Origin: Perkinsus olseni
Taxonomy: Eukaryota; Perkinsozoa; Perkinsida; Perkinsidae
NCBI GenBank assembly: GCA_013115135.1
Contig: JABANP010000116.1
Location: 62,001-126,000, forward strand
Direction of reading: 5' to 3'
Length of the DNA stretch: 64,000 nucleotides
Positions 33,066 to 43,717 of the stretch are shown here, piece by piece. A model generated the notes under the pieces. That model made no database searches and had not been told where the DNA came from. It saw only the letters and a list, made by a program, of their open reading frames with translations. The position numbers and the translations under genes were made by a program. Numbering within the stretch: the stretch's first letter is position 1; each line of letters opens with the position of its first letter.

Positions 33066-33151
33066 GGTCTCGTAATGCAATAGAAGTGGGTCGGTTTCCA
33101 GACTCTGGATTCCAGAAGCCATGGCTGCGGGTTCAAGTCCTGCCGGGGTTA
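33066..33151 (+). tRNA. tRNA-like, possibly tRNA-Trp(CCA) with 14-nt intron
   Basis: Removing 14 bases (about 33103-33116) leaves 72 bases that fold as a tRNA. The acceptor GGTCTCG/CGGGGTT pairs with wobbles, the T stem GCGGG/CCTGC pairs, the T loop is TTCAAGT, and the anticodon loop TTCCAGA would give CCA. The insertion sits at the canonical 37/38 intron site and contains CTGGA, complementary to the anticodon region, as in many nuclear pre-tRNAs. Against function: two mispairs in the anticodon stem, a weak D stem and no T-run downstream. It is also close to the tRNA-Arg sequence, so it may be a decayed, foldback-modified copy. Confidence 0.45.
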
Positions 33152-35295
33152 GGCTCTGGCAAGAATACGGACTTGACAACGAGAACTAGAACTTGTAGTT
33201 CTCGTTGGGAAGTCGTCATCCTTACCTAGAATTTACCCACAAGACGGGCTTGATGACGCGCGATGTCTCTTGGCTCAAGATCGAGTCTCCCCAGTGATTG
33301 TTACGGAATCCTGCGCACATCCATGTGCTTGCGTGCAAGACCGGATCCATAGCTGATCGATGATTCGCTGTGGTTGGTCGCCCTGCACGCGCTGCTCTTA
33401 CTCTCCCCTACACTTACTCCCCGTAGCGAGTAGCGTGGTCTCCGTCTCCTATCTGACTGAGCGACCTTTCCTTCAATTGCATGATAGTTTTCATCAGACC
33501 GTTGAAGAGCGTGCATCTCTCTAACTCTGTGGCCACCCCATGCAAACCGAATGTTGCCGGCAACACTCCACCGTGTATTGATTCGAATTGCCACATTATC
33601 GGTCATTGTGGTGCCCCTCTCAAAGAGATGTTACAATTGCCCTATAACTTAGGATCTGCTCCTTAAAGAAGGATCGTAAGTTTCTTGAGGATCTCAGTTT
33701 TAATCTCGAGCGACAGAGTCAAGATGCGGTACAGTGCATACACGTCAATTAGCCGTCCTTGATCCGTGATCGCTGGTCGTGAGAGTGTTCTTTTTTCCCG
33801 AGGGGGCTGGAACGACAGAGTCTGGCAGACTCAGTCTGCCGGGGCACGGCAGGCTGCCGTCGGTAGCCAGGCAGATTCCTTTGGAAAATGATCTGGACGG
33901 CGCGGTTCCGGTGTGGAGGAGTCGTGACTTGACCACATCCGCGGGAAAATGCGTTTCGGTCCACTGCTTGTGTTCAAAGAGTAGGCACCATTGCGTGCTG
34001 TCACGATGACGCAGCTCCGTCGGAGCATCCGTCGAGCGGAGTCCGAGGGTGGTGAGAATCTTGTCCATGATGTTTGACTCGCGCCAAGTGAGTGTGGTTC
34101 AAGAGCTGCCTCTCAGATGTGGCTTGGAGGGCACTTTCTCTTGCGAGGTGTGCCATTACTGAGCCGAGTCGGAGAGAGAGCCTCGATCCTCACTGAGCTT
34201 CTCTTTTGAGTCGAACGATTGACTATGATAGTCAGACTATCTGGTGGCAATGTCGAAGCCCGTACTCATATAGCTCAACGAGAACGAGGGCTGGAACATG
34301 CAATAATAACTCATAGTTGCAGACATCAGAGCGAGAAGCTAAGTGGAATGAGAAAGAAAGGTTGGATCGCCGCGACCCGATCGCAACAGGCGCATGCGTG
34401 GCACGACGTCGTCGTGACGACGACCTGGTAAGGGCCGTTCGGTCACTTCTGGGCCGAGGCTTTGGAGGACGACGTGTACTCCGTGCCAGTGACTTTGTCT
34501 CCATTGCGGGCCTTCTTGTTGGAAGCATCGCGCCGACCTTCCCTCTTGCGGCGCCCTTTCTGCCCTTGACGCTGGGCAGCCGAGCCTTGGCTGCTGCATG
34601 GGTACTGCTCCGCGAGGTGGCCAATATACACTACCAAGCAGCAGGAGTTCTTCAGATGTGCACGAAGTATTGGAATTATGCAATATCCATACCACTTGTT
34701 TGGTTCTGCGCGCCACACATTCGGATGGCCCGCGTGGACTAAGTTGCTGCGCAGCCCCTGCTATTCCAATTACTTTCCATGCGTTGTCCTGCTCCGTGCG
34801 GCTTTTGAGTTATTCGATGCCTTTCGTGAATGAGGCGTGCACGAACTGTGAACTGAAATGAGAGTGTACGACCTATCAGTGTACCAAGTATTTGGTGCAT
34901 GATATTCAAGTGTACTAGCTAAGGGTGTACCGGTACCTCCCTGGTACATTCTTGAGTGTGCTTGACTGACGTGCTCGAGTTTTCAGTGTACGAGATATCA
35001 GTGGAATGCACCTCAGTGTACGAACTTATAGTGTTCGAGAAAGTAACTTTCAAAGAGGAGCACGAGATTCCTGTGAGCGAGATTCATGTGTACGAGTCGT
35101 TATACACCCTTATCTTCAGGAATGACGCGAAGCTCACCTCCAACGGAAAATCATGAGATTTGTGGAATGTTCTATGTTTTCAAGTGCGGAAAAATTGACC
35201 GTTTCAAGAAAGTAATTGTGGCGAGCGAAACTGAGCTTGATTTTCATATATTTTGTTTCTCTAATAAAGAATCTCTATGAGCAATAACCATATAC
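33152..35295. other. Intergenic
   Basis: Contains an inverted repeat 33177-33188 / 33196-33207 (12-bp arms, 7-nt loop), a palindrome GGCAGACT/AGTCTGCC near 33827-33843, and another, GACTAT/ATAGTC, near 34220-34232. About 34865-35105 shows an irregular repetition of the words GTGTACGA and CAGTGTAC every 20-40 bases. No supported gene. Confidence 0.45.
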
Positions 35296-35738
35296 ATGAA
35301 GTGTCATCACCTAGATCGTAATGGGAGCCGGGCATTCTCAAAAAATCGCTTACGAGAGAGGTATTGCAGGCACGGAACCCGCAAGCTCCAGAAACAGGGA
35401 TCACTGAGCCGTATGATGTCTGAAGACAGTGCGGAAGCGGACCTTCCGGGGGTTCGCGAGGCTGTGGCAGTACTACCTACTGGCATGGTGACGAGTGCAC
35501 CTGCTGACGAGGCTCAAGCCATACAGCCTACCCACGAGTCGTCAAGCACGGCGTGCTTAGCACGCCTGCTCACGAAGCCGGGGCCGCACGGCCTACGGCC
35601 GCTTCCAGTAGCGCGTCCGGATTCAAGAGACCGAGAATTCATATTTCCAAGGGTAATGAGGCGCAGATGAAGACAGCGGAGGGAGACAGACGTCGAGTCG
35701 AAGCCGTGGCAATGAGGGAACGGAGCATCCAGGATTGA
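35296..35738 (+). pseudogene. Low-complexity protein gene broken at a palindrome
   Basis: Frame 1 reads a Pro/Ala/Glu-rich product with ADEAQAIQPTHESSS, then becomes unlikely. Frame 2 continues in the same style (TPAHEAGAARPTAASSS ... RPRIHISKGNEAQMK) to the stop at 35738. The switch lies at an 8-bp palindrome around T35558 (35550-35566). A palindromic insertion would explain the frame change. Family unknown; it resembles a linker of a Gag-like or nuclear protein. Confidence 0.35.
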
Positions 35739-35876
35739 TGGAGGTGAGTCGGGCTCCCTGACGGAGCCTCCGCCGCGTATGTGTAGGATCGGCAAAGGTT
35801 GGGAGAGGCGTGTTATCTTCATCTATTGTCTAGTGTAAGATGACATGCCTGGCTTCCGTCAGCTGACTCTCTTATC

Positions 35877-35948
35877 CGAAGAATGGTGTCATTGTGGAGC
35901 ACCGTGTTCAGCATGGGTAGGTGCTGGGTTCGAACCCCAGCTCTGAGA
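35877..35948 (+). pseudogene. tRNA-like fragment
   Basis: Has a perfect T arm (CTGGG TTCGAAC CCCAG, 35924-35940) followed by CTCTGAG and A, like a tRNA 3' end. No matching 5' acceptor strand or clover-leaf can be drawn upstream. Probably a tRNA relic. Confidence 0.35.
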
Positions 35949-36359
35949 TTTTCGGTTTGAGATCGCTAGGGCCGATAGCTATTCGCTGTCGCAAGTGAGC
36001 ATGTCTGGGCCCCTTTCCTAATCTCCTGCACAGCAGGGTGGCCCAGCGGGGAATAATGCTATTCTTTCTTACCGGGAATTCCGCAAATTTCCGAGAAGAA
36101 AGAATGCTCAATATTCCCTGGAAGAATGGTGGAGATTGCTTCATTCCATTGGCTCGACTTGAGGGAGCTTCGAGTACGGGCGGATAAGTGCGGAAAAAAT
36201 TTGAAGGGCTTATTTCAATGGAGATGAGTGCATTTATTCTTCCCAGCTATATTCGGGAAGAATGATCCATTCTTCCTACTTTCGGGCCACCCTGCTGCCC
36301 AGGCGACTTCGTGACTTCTGTGGGTTTTGACCGGTTGATAGTCCGGCACAACGCAGCCT

Positions 36360-36608
36360 TCAGCTGCGCCTTGCCTTCTTGTCAACCTTGCATGACAGTG
36401 TAGGTTCCCCTTCTCTCCAAAAGCTCAACCGATTCGGCCTTCTTGTACGCCTCCCAAGTCTGGTTATTATGAATCGCAGCGAGGCCCTCGATGCGGCATC
36501 TTTATTATTTTTATATTGCTCCAGAATTTTACTCGCTGTTTTAATTGTTTTAGCACTGTCCATACTCATGAGCGCAACAGGTACAACATCCGCTCCCAAG
36601 ATCTTCAT
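36360..36608 (-). CDS. Small ORF downstream of secreted gene, paralogue 2
   Basis: 82-residue frame; the shared part (TIKTASKILEQYKNNKDAASRAS) matches 31040-31282. It sits in the same relation to the secreted gene at 36815-37759. The N-terminal hydrophobic stretch of the paralogue is not conserved here. Coding status is doubtful. Confidence 0.25.
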   Translation of the reverse strand: MKILGADVVPVALMSMDSAKTIKTASKILEQYKNNKDAASRASLRFIITRLGRRTRRPNRLSFWREGEPTLSCKVDKKARRS

Positions 36609-36814
36609 CCGTTCTACAAAATTTCATATCCGTCTACGGATAGGCGTAGATAAAACGATGAGGCACAAACAGCAACGTTGAGACGATCGACTATCTCACA
36701 ATTCATCCATACACATGACGCTATGCGATGGAATATGAAACGCCATGAAGGGGGCGTGATCAGAAGATCGGCACCGATTGACGATACCCGATAGAAGGTC
36801 AACAAGAAGAGCCA

Positions 36815-37759
36815 TCACCCCCTCAAGTCTCTCTCCAAAAAGTGAAGCGGCGCAGCCGCGCTGTAAGGATAGTATATCATTATATCGGAGATTTCATCGT
36901 AAGTGAACTCTCCTTGTAATTCGAAGTACTCCTGCATGCTGTCAAAATGAGGACTATCGAACCACATAATGTTCCCACCTTCCGAGTCGTAATTTAGTAA
37001 AGGTTCAGAATAACCAATATCATATTTCACCGATCCAATCCTCGTATCATGGAAGGTAACACCCCCTTTCCTGTCCCTGTCGTCGGCATACATGTAAATA
37101 GTATCTCCAGCATCCGTGGCATCACTCTTCCCAAGGTAGTAAGCCGTGTCGAAGACAGGCCCGAAGCCGGGAAAGCCAAAGCCACCATCTCCGGAGAAGC
37201 GGCCACCAAAGTCATCCTGTCCAGGGTAAAAGTCACCAAAGTCATTCTCTCCTGGGTAAAAGTCACCAAAGGCATCCTCTTCCTCGAGTGCTCGCAAAGA
37301 ATTATCACCGCAGAAACTCTCCGTCCCGGGTGGGCGAGTACATCCTCCGGCACTGAGTGCGAGGGGTGGGGCACCATCGTCGCGATGGAGAACGAAACCT
37401 CTGAAGTTTGGATCAGCCGGTACAGTTAGTCGGAACTTAGTCTTGATGTACGGGAAGACATCAGGACCCTCGGTGCTGCCACGGCGTTTCAGAGTGAGAC
37501 TCTCCCCATTAATAATGACCTCATCGTAGCGCAAGTAGACGCCGAAGCCGTCCGCGGATTTGTACTCGAGAGTAGCCCTTCTCGGAGAAGCGTATGTGAA
37601 CTTGAGACAAGCAGCTCTCGAGGTGTTGGAGTTCCCAAAGAACCCATAATTGGAGATGGGCTGCATGACGCAATACTGCCCGGGTGGAATGGGCTGAGCT
37701 GCGTCAGTGCTGCCAGCAAGAAGAGTGGTGAATATTGCAACGCTGACTGGGAGAAGCAT
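36815..37759 (-). CDS. Secreted family member with repeat insert
   Basis: 314 residues from ATG 37759. Signal peptide (LPVSVAIFTTLLAGSTDAA), then PGQYCVMQPI, the motif LKRRGSTEGPDVFPY, a Cys linker (GGCTRPPGTESFCGD), and the C-terminal block (GEFTYDEISDIMIYYPY). Between linker and C-terminal domain lies a private low-complexity stretch of short repeats (EDAFGDFYPGENDFGDFYPG and on) that explains its extra length. It is the close partner of 31457-32269, and the segment including both flanks was duplicated. Likely secreted; function unknown. Confidence 0.8.
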   Translation of the reverse strand: MLLPVSVAIFTTLLAGSTDAAQPIPPGQYCVMQPISNYGFFGNSNTSRAACLKFTYASPRRATLEYKSADGFGVYLRYDEVIINGESLTLKRRGSTEGPDVFPYIKTKFRLTVPADPNFRGFVLHRDDGAPPLALSAGGCTRPPGTESFCGDNSLRALEEEDAFGDFYPGENDFGDFYPGQDDFGGRFSGDGGFGFPGFGPVFDTAYYLGKSDATDAGDTIYMYADDRDRKGGVTFHDTRIGSVKYDIGYSEPLLNYDSEGGNIMWFDSPHFDSMQEYFELQGEFTYDEISDIMIYYPYSAAAPLHFLERDLRG

Positions 37760-38157
37760 TTATAAGCACAGAACTTTAATGCGTCTAGGGAGTTGATTGA
37801 ATAATTCAGGAATCATATTGATATTATATGATTTATACATATTAGTTGAATCATATCGTCTGTAAACTAAACTAAGCTGAGCTATGGGTGAATCGATCAA
37901 TGCGCCGGACAGGGGACAGGCTGATGTCTCCCGATTATCCGAGGCTTTACCACCACCGCGATATCTAAGGTTTATCCATGATGAACTCGAGAGTAGCGGC
38001 TAATCACTTCAACTCTTCTTGATCCTTCCCCATTAGGGAATCCCCAATACCGCGGCCCACATCGATGCCACATACGGCTGAGAGTAGCCGGTGACGCCCA
38101 GATAACGGCGGCAGCCTCGAGGTGACGTGGAATGTCGCGTGACACGAAATTCTCCGC

Positions 38158-38238
38158 AATGTGCTCTTTCGATTACTCCGCTATGCTTCTTACTAAGAAG
38201 AAGTTACTTAAGCGCTAAGAAGTTCTTAGCGCTTAAGT
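38158..38238. repeat. Insertion carrying a 16-bp palindrome
   Basis: The palindrome is 38206-38221 / 38223-38238 around G38222, perfect. Compared with the paralogous flank at about 32606-32620, which reads CTCCGC then TTAAGTG, this copy has 75 extra bases (38158-38232). The insertion ends inside the right arm, so the palindrome arose with, or was lost by, the indel. Confidence 0.85.
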
Positions 38239-39109
38239 GTGGCCCTTCAAAGTAACAGCTTATTATCTCTCGGAGAGTCGGACCCAATCATCACAAGATA
38301 GTGATCATGATATCTGCTGACGATCTCGCAACAAGCTATGAGTGCTTCCGAAATCAGCAGTGACGCCCCCGTAGCTTGTTGGGGTACATGAGCACATAGC
38401 GTACGGCTGAGCAAGCTACACTTAGCACTTCGCTTGCGCCGTGGGGGACGGCCCGTGGCGACCAACGCGGAAGAGAGCTGGCCTAGCACGGAGACTTTTC
38501 TAGAAGCCAGGTCCTCCTTCATGAAGCGCGGCGCTGCAATTATTGCGTGTAATGACAGCAGGTTGGACAGCGGGTGTAAGACAGCGTCGTTATGACGTGA
38601 AATGCCGCGTGACACGAAGTTCTCTCTAAGATGCTCGTCCGGTTGTGATCCATTTCGGAAGAGCTTTCCGACTGACACCTCGTCTTGCAGGAGTCCGAGA
38701 CGAGCATCGGTGATCAAGACTGACAATTTTAGATCATCATCATCTTCTGACGACCTCATAGCACTCTTCATGTCCTACCCGAATCGAAATGGCTTCCCGC
38801 AGCCACTTGGGGTACGCGAGTACTTAGCTGATCTATCACGGCCTGGCAAGCTTAACCTAACGTAGTGGCATCGATCATCACTCCCAGGAGGAACCAGGCC
38901 TCAATGCCATCCTCAAGTCCTTCGTTACACGGATATCTTAGGTTGAAGCATGTGTACGCTACAACGAGGCCGCTCCGTCTTTCGCCACCCGAAAAGATCG
39001 ATTGGCATGCAGCTTTAATTCTTACAAATATACAATTCCTTAAATTTAAAATTTAAGAAATCTAATATTTTTGAAGCCTTCTTTCGTCAGCCACTGTAAG
39101 CGTCTTATC

Positions 39110-39928
39110 ATGCTCTCCGTCATAACACTATCCTCGCTGTTCCTGACCCTCTCCCTAGCTCTCGATGATGGCTACTACTGCGGGTTGTATGGCGAGCAGA
39201 TCATTGGCCCGATCACTCTATACGCTTGCATGGCGGTCGGGTATAACACAAACGGCAAGGAAAAAGTTGAGTTCAATTACAAGTTTTTCGACAGGGTGAA
39301 TATTGCGGTAACCTCTGATGTTGTATTTGATGGTGATAAGATGATTCTGAAACGTGACGGCAAGGCGGAGGGTCCCGACCTGTTCCCTTACTTCGATGTC
39401 AAGGTCAACTTCAAGACCTCCCCCGATCGTTCTGATATGGTTATTGTGGAGTTTAAGGATGGATCGACTCCTAGCGTCAATCTCACCAAGCAGGGTTGTG
39501 AAGTTCCTCCCGGAGTTCGAGCCAGTTGTGGTGTCCCTGGCGGAAGGCGACTTGAAAGAGACCGTCCGCGGGAAGGCGTGTACACTGGAGAGGCTTACTT
39601 GTCTCCCGGCTACAAACCCAACCGCACAAGGACCAATTATGATAGAATGTCATTTTTTGTGGATTACGCAATTCCACCTCCTCATGCGGGGGTGCAGTTG
39701 TATGATCCACGCACCCTCCTTTGGTACGTTAGTGACACCACCTTGATCATTGGGGAAGTGGATAACTACGGAGAACAGCCGCTGACGATCAGAGGCAGGT
39801 ATCTTGAGGGATCGAAGAGTGTTATTGAGGTCAAGGGGACCTTCCGCTATGACAGCTTTGCCGATCTGATCTACTACTTCCCTCCCGATTCGGATGTGCC
39901 TTATATAACCGGTCACTATGTCGAGTAA
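39110..39928 (+). CDS. Secreted family member, intact, plus strand
   Basis: 272 residues from ATG 39110; the frame is open upstream without another ATG. A TTCTTTCGTCAG acceptor-like site ends at 39090. Signal peptide (MLSVITLSSLFLTLSLAL), then DDGYYCGLY, the motif LKRDGKAEGPDLFPY, the Cys linker KQGCEVPPGVRASC, a basic site (GGRRLERDR) that could be a processing site, and the C-terminal block VKGTFRYDSFADLIYYFPP. This is the most complete copy and can serve as the family reference. A two-domain, beta-rich secreted protein is my reading; the role is unknown. Confidence 0.8.
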   Translation: MLSVITLSSLFLTLSLALDDGYYCGLYGEQIIGPITLYACMAVGYNTNGKEKVEFNYKFFDRVNIAVTSDVVFDGDKMILKRDGKAEGPDLFPYFDVKVNFKTSPDRSDMVIVEFKDGSTPSVNLTKQGCEVPPGVRASCGVPGGRRLERDRPREGVYTGEAYLSPGYKPNRTRTNYDRMSFFVDYAIPPPHAGVQLYDPRTLLWYVSDTTLIIGEVDNYGEQPLTIRGRYLEGSKSVIEVKGTFRYDSFADLIYYFPPDSDVPYITGHYVE

Positions 39929-42913
39929 GCGGAGGATATCCAAGGTTGATGGTGGCTTTCGATGGCGGAGAAAGATATGCAACTGTCGTTCAGTCATTGC
40001 TAAGTCACCGTGTCGTGTCGCCTATCACCGAGAGTTAATCTGTATCTTGCTTGGGTCGAGTTAGGATCGATTCCAAAAGATAGCATCCTGGTGTATATTC
40101 AAATTTTGCACGCACGCACAAGTCGTGAAGCGTTGCTTCGACGTATTTGATACGTTTTTATATTTCCATATATCTTGATATTAACTGTTTGGGAACCTCG
40201 ACGACGGTGTTTTGTGAGATAAAAAATATCAAGCCATACAATCGCTTCTGTGGATAGGGCGATTGGGCGATCATGTGTGCTCAGTAACACGGAGTAATGC
40301 TAGATTGTAGTCTACGGTCTCTATTATAGACCTAAGACTACTATCTTCAAAGCCTTTCGTTGAAGAATCCCCAATGTAAGTAAGTGGGCTGGAGTCCATC
40401 CTCTGGACTCACCCCGAAGAACGGGGCCCGGTCCGGGTGTATCGTAACTCATAGACTCTATGAGTTGGGATACACCCGGACACCTCTATGATATAGAGTG
40501 AAAATTCGGGCAGTGATCAAGTCAGACAAAAGGTTAATGCGTTGACGTGTCTGGGGCAGTTTAAGTTCAGGCAGTTGCGATTGGCGCAGAAACTGTCTAC
40601 AAAGTCGGACCAATACGGACAGTGGAAACTGGTGCACTCGACTCCTCCCTCGCGCTCGCCATACCCATCGTGCAGTGTCATCTCGGGCACTACTGAGCCT
40701 CCCATTCCATCAACTCTAAAATTTCATCGGAATTTCACATGTATCATGTATCCACATTGTGGATTCCACAAAGTCAAAAAGAGCAGACAAAATTTGATTT
40801 CGCCATCGTTAATCGATTTCACCAGGGAAACTTGCACGAGGCAGATCGGATGCCGACGAGTCGTCGGCGACGACCATTGCAGCAGTTTTCAGGTCACATG
40901 CAATTTGCTTCGGCATCTCAAGCTCGAACAATGACCGCATAGCAGGGTAACCAAAGAGTTGTCGCCGATCATGCGGAGTCTCTAGCTCGAGGAAACGACT
41001 CAAAGTAGTAGTGCTACTGGTGTAGCCGCTGTCGAGCGCTAGGGAGAGCTTCAGGAGCGGAGATGAAACCTCTAACTACGGGGACTGGGAGTCGGGGCGG
41101 TGGCCCCGACGGACCTGCAGGCGGTGAGGGCGACAAGGAGCTACGCCGAAAGCCCTTCCTGTGGCCTTGCGCCAACAGTTCCTGCGTTTGGCTGCGCACA
41201 GCGGGTACACAACCCCTACGCGTGTAGCGGCCAGCCCAGCGAGGACCTACACCCGGATATTGGGGCAGGTCCAGGCTCACCCGTAGTCTCGGTTAGTAGG
41301 TAGGGTGGGATTGATCGGCTCACGCAAAGGCTGCAGAGCCGCTCAGATCGGGATACTAGAAGGAAAGAGAGGGGACTAGGGGCTAGTCACGTCGTCCTCT
41401 ATGGCGAGGCGCAGACCAGCCACCGGGAGTCCTGCGGCTATGACCGCATTATCTTCAAGACAAATTGATCGACTCGCGCAGAGGCTGCAGGGTCGATCAA
41501 ATCGTTACCGAGAAAACATGAAGACAAACTGACAGACGAAAGGTGGCTCGGGTTCACGCGTTTAGCAGAACCGCCCCCCATTTCGTCGAGGAAGATATAC
41601 CGCGGTAGTACCGCGACAGTACTAGAATATTACACCCTGACCACGATTAGTATTACGAGAAGGTGAATCCGTCCTGGCTAGCGCTCTAGCCAATGCTGCT
41701 CGCACACAAATATTGTCCCCTTTCGCGCCGGTTTCACCGTCGATAAAACCCTGCGGGATTTACCTCAGTAGGAAAGTGCGACGATCGAGAGCATGACGAG
41801 GTACTTACTATGGCTACTGAGAGAAGGCATTCAAGGCTTCCAGCTGCTTGCGAATCGATCATCGCAGCCGGCGGGAGTATTCTCAAGTTGAAAGACACAG
41901 CGACACCTTATATTGATCCATGCCTCTTCCATTTCACGAACTTGAGCATGACAGCGAGGCAACTGCTCGGTTCCTACTGGGTGCGATAATCGATGCCGCT
42001 GTGCAACACAGCCTGTGTTGAAGCCTCCGGGACGCCACGTGTACGTCACTGCCGTCTTGTAAAGGCGTATACGGTCGAATCTGGTGCTCCATATTATCCA
42101 AACCATCTCGTCCTGGTGGGACCTGTTGCGAGGAGCATCGTGTTTCCAAGCATCGCGCTTCACTGTCTTGCCTCACACATGTCCTTATACAGTATAAGTT
42201 ATACTGTGGCAGCATTACTGTCTACCCGCCCAATCACGGTGTGCATGCGTGCATCCTTCTGGCTATGAAAACACTGCATAGTGACGCGCTTAGTATCGAC
42301 GAGTCAGTCCTTAGCAAACGTGGCTCGACGTCTGTCGCCTCAAACAGGTACGCCGCGTACCTGTTTGCCGGGTCCTATACGTAGTGCCGTACGCGCCTTC
42401 TTCCCTTGAGGTCTACGCGCACTACAGTGACAGCGTAATCCATGACAACTCTAGTGTACGCTATGTAAGTTACATAATGTAACAGCTACAGCCCTGTTCA
42501 CTGAACATCACAGCAACGTTCACTGGCACTGAAAAGTGTTCAGTACTACTCAGCTGCAAGACTATCATCGCTGCACTTACCTTTACTGCAACTGCGTGTC
42601 ATTAGTATCAGATGACCGACTGACCTCATTCTGTGCCATACACTCGCGTGCATGAGTATACGTGCTACAGTGAGCTCGGCTAAGTAAGCTGTAGATCACA
42701 TTATTGCTTAGCTCCCCTTGAGTCCAATTTAACCTTTCTTTGAGCCCCGCCTTAAATAGCCACACTGAGTTATAGTGCATACGCTGTCGCCGACAGCGTA
42801 TGCACGATAACTCAGTACCGACAGCCTGTCGGGACAGCCGCGATGCGGAGCTGTTATTACGCCGCAATTGCCGTTCAGTCGCCTATCCCTTGCAAGTTTT
42901 TCATTTTCACCCT
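39929..42913. other. Intergenic, rich in palindromes
   Basis: No gene supported. Palindromes with one-base centres: 40431-40481 (25-bp arms, two mismatches, centre C40456), about 41601-41615 (7), 42341-42367 (13-bp perfect arms, centre C42354), 42462-42476 (7), 42764-42816 (26-bp arms, one mismatch, centre C42790) and 42818-42832 (7). Bases 42440-42816 are the second copy of the repeat at 29630-29970. Confidence 0.7.
42764..42816. repeat. 26-bp palindrome, 1-nt centre
   Basis: Arms pair around C42790 with one mismatch (A42774/G42806). The left arm is ancestral repeat sequence (its start also occurs at about 29927-29941); the right arm is a reversed copy of it that is absent from the other repeat copy. 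Confidence 0.9.
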
Positions 42914-43717
42914 ATGGTCTACTGTGTTGTCGCAGTGAACGCACTTCTACTATCTGCGTTGCTCTCATTCACCACGGAGGCGCTCAAGCCAGGAAAATAC
43001 TGCGCCACACGACCACTGAGAGATGTGGCCTACGCTGGTGATCCTAGAATATACAGCCGTCACGCCTGTATGATCTTCTTGCACAACCCTCCATATGCTC
43101 GTGTCAAATACTTCGGTTACATTGGCAATCACCCCCTACTTTGACTTCAAGCTCAACGTGGAAGTCTCGCCCGAGCGAGAGGATGTTGTCTACTTTCAGG
43201 CTGAAAGTTTCAGCCTAAGAACGGTTCGGCTCCTTTCGAGCTCACAAAAGAAGGATGCTCACCGCCGGACGGAGTCCTTGCTGCGTGTGAGTCATTTCTG
43301 TGGCGAGTACGTGAGACCAAGGGGCGGTACGCGGTCTACGAGGGCCTCTCCGAGAACTTCAATGCAGCTGTTTATGTCGAAGATTACTATGCGAAGTACA
43401 TCCTCGCCGACGGTAAGACATTTACGTATCATTCTGGAGATGCCGCCCGCCGTTTTGGCGAGCCGGATCGCAACTATCAGCGGCCTCTCGAGTTAATGAG
43501 TGACATTCTTGAGAAATCACAGGAACTTTTGGAAGCACCAGCCGATTTCCGCTTTGCTTTCTTCGGCAATAGCACGGAAGACGTTGCGGCGGCATACTAC
43601 TATTCTCCTGCAGTGCAGCCGACACTTCTGAGAAGGATTCAATACCCCGAAAAGGGCTATTTCCCGGCTACGACAGACTCTTTCGACCAGATCCTGGCTG
43701 ACACTGTGGGCGAATGA
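42914..43717 (+). pseudogene. Secreted family member, decayed
   Basis: ATG 42914 starts a signal peptide (MVYCVVAVNALLLSALLSF) followed by EALKPGKYCATRPL and a Cys. The frame is lost near 43125: about 30 codons that hold the KRRG/GPDLFPY motif in relatives are deleted, and the text resumes in another frame as TPYFDFKLNVEVSPE. A second shift near 43215 leads back to the first frame, which stays open to 43717 (ELTKEGCSPPDG, then an atypical C-terminus with SENFNAAVYVEDYY). Deletion plus two shifts make a pseudogene likely, although the last 500 bases are still open. Confidence 0.7.

Noticed and set aside
33255..33285. Possible spliced-leader RNA (TTGGCTCAAG match)
   Set aside because: Only the last ten bases match the dinoflagellate/perkinsid leader; the upstream part, donor site and Sm-like context are missing.
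32590..38605. CGCGTGACACGAAATTC near 32595, 38130 and 38590 as a copy of the intron module
   Set aside because: Only about nine bases agree, and two of the three occurrences are the same duplicated segment.
40930..41530. rRNA or other structured RNA in the G/C-rich stretch
   Set aside because: No recognisable conserved rRNA core sequence or consistent helix set.
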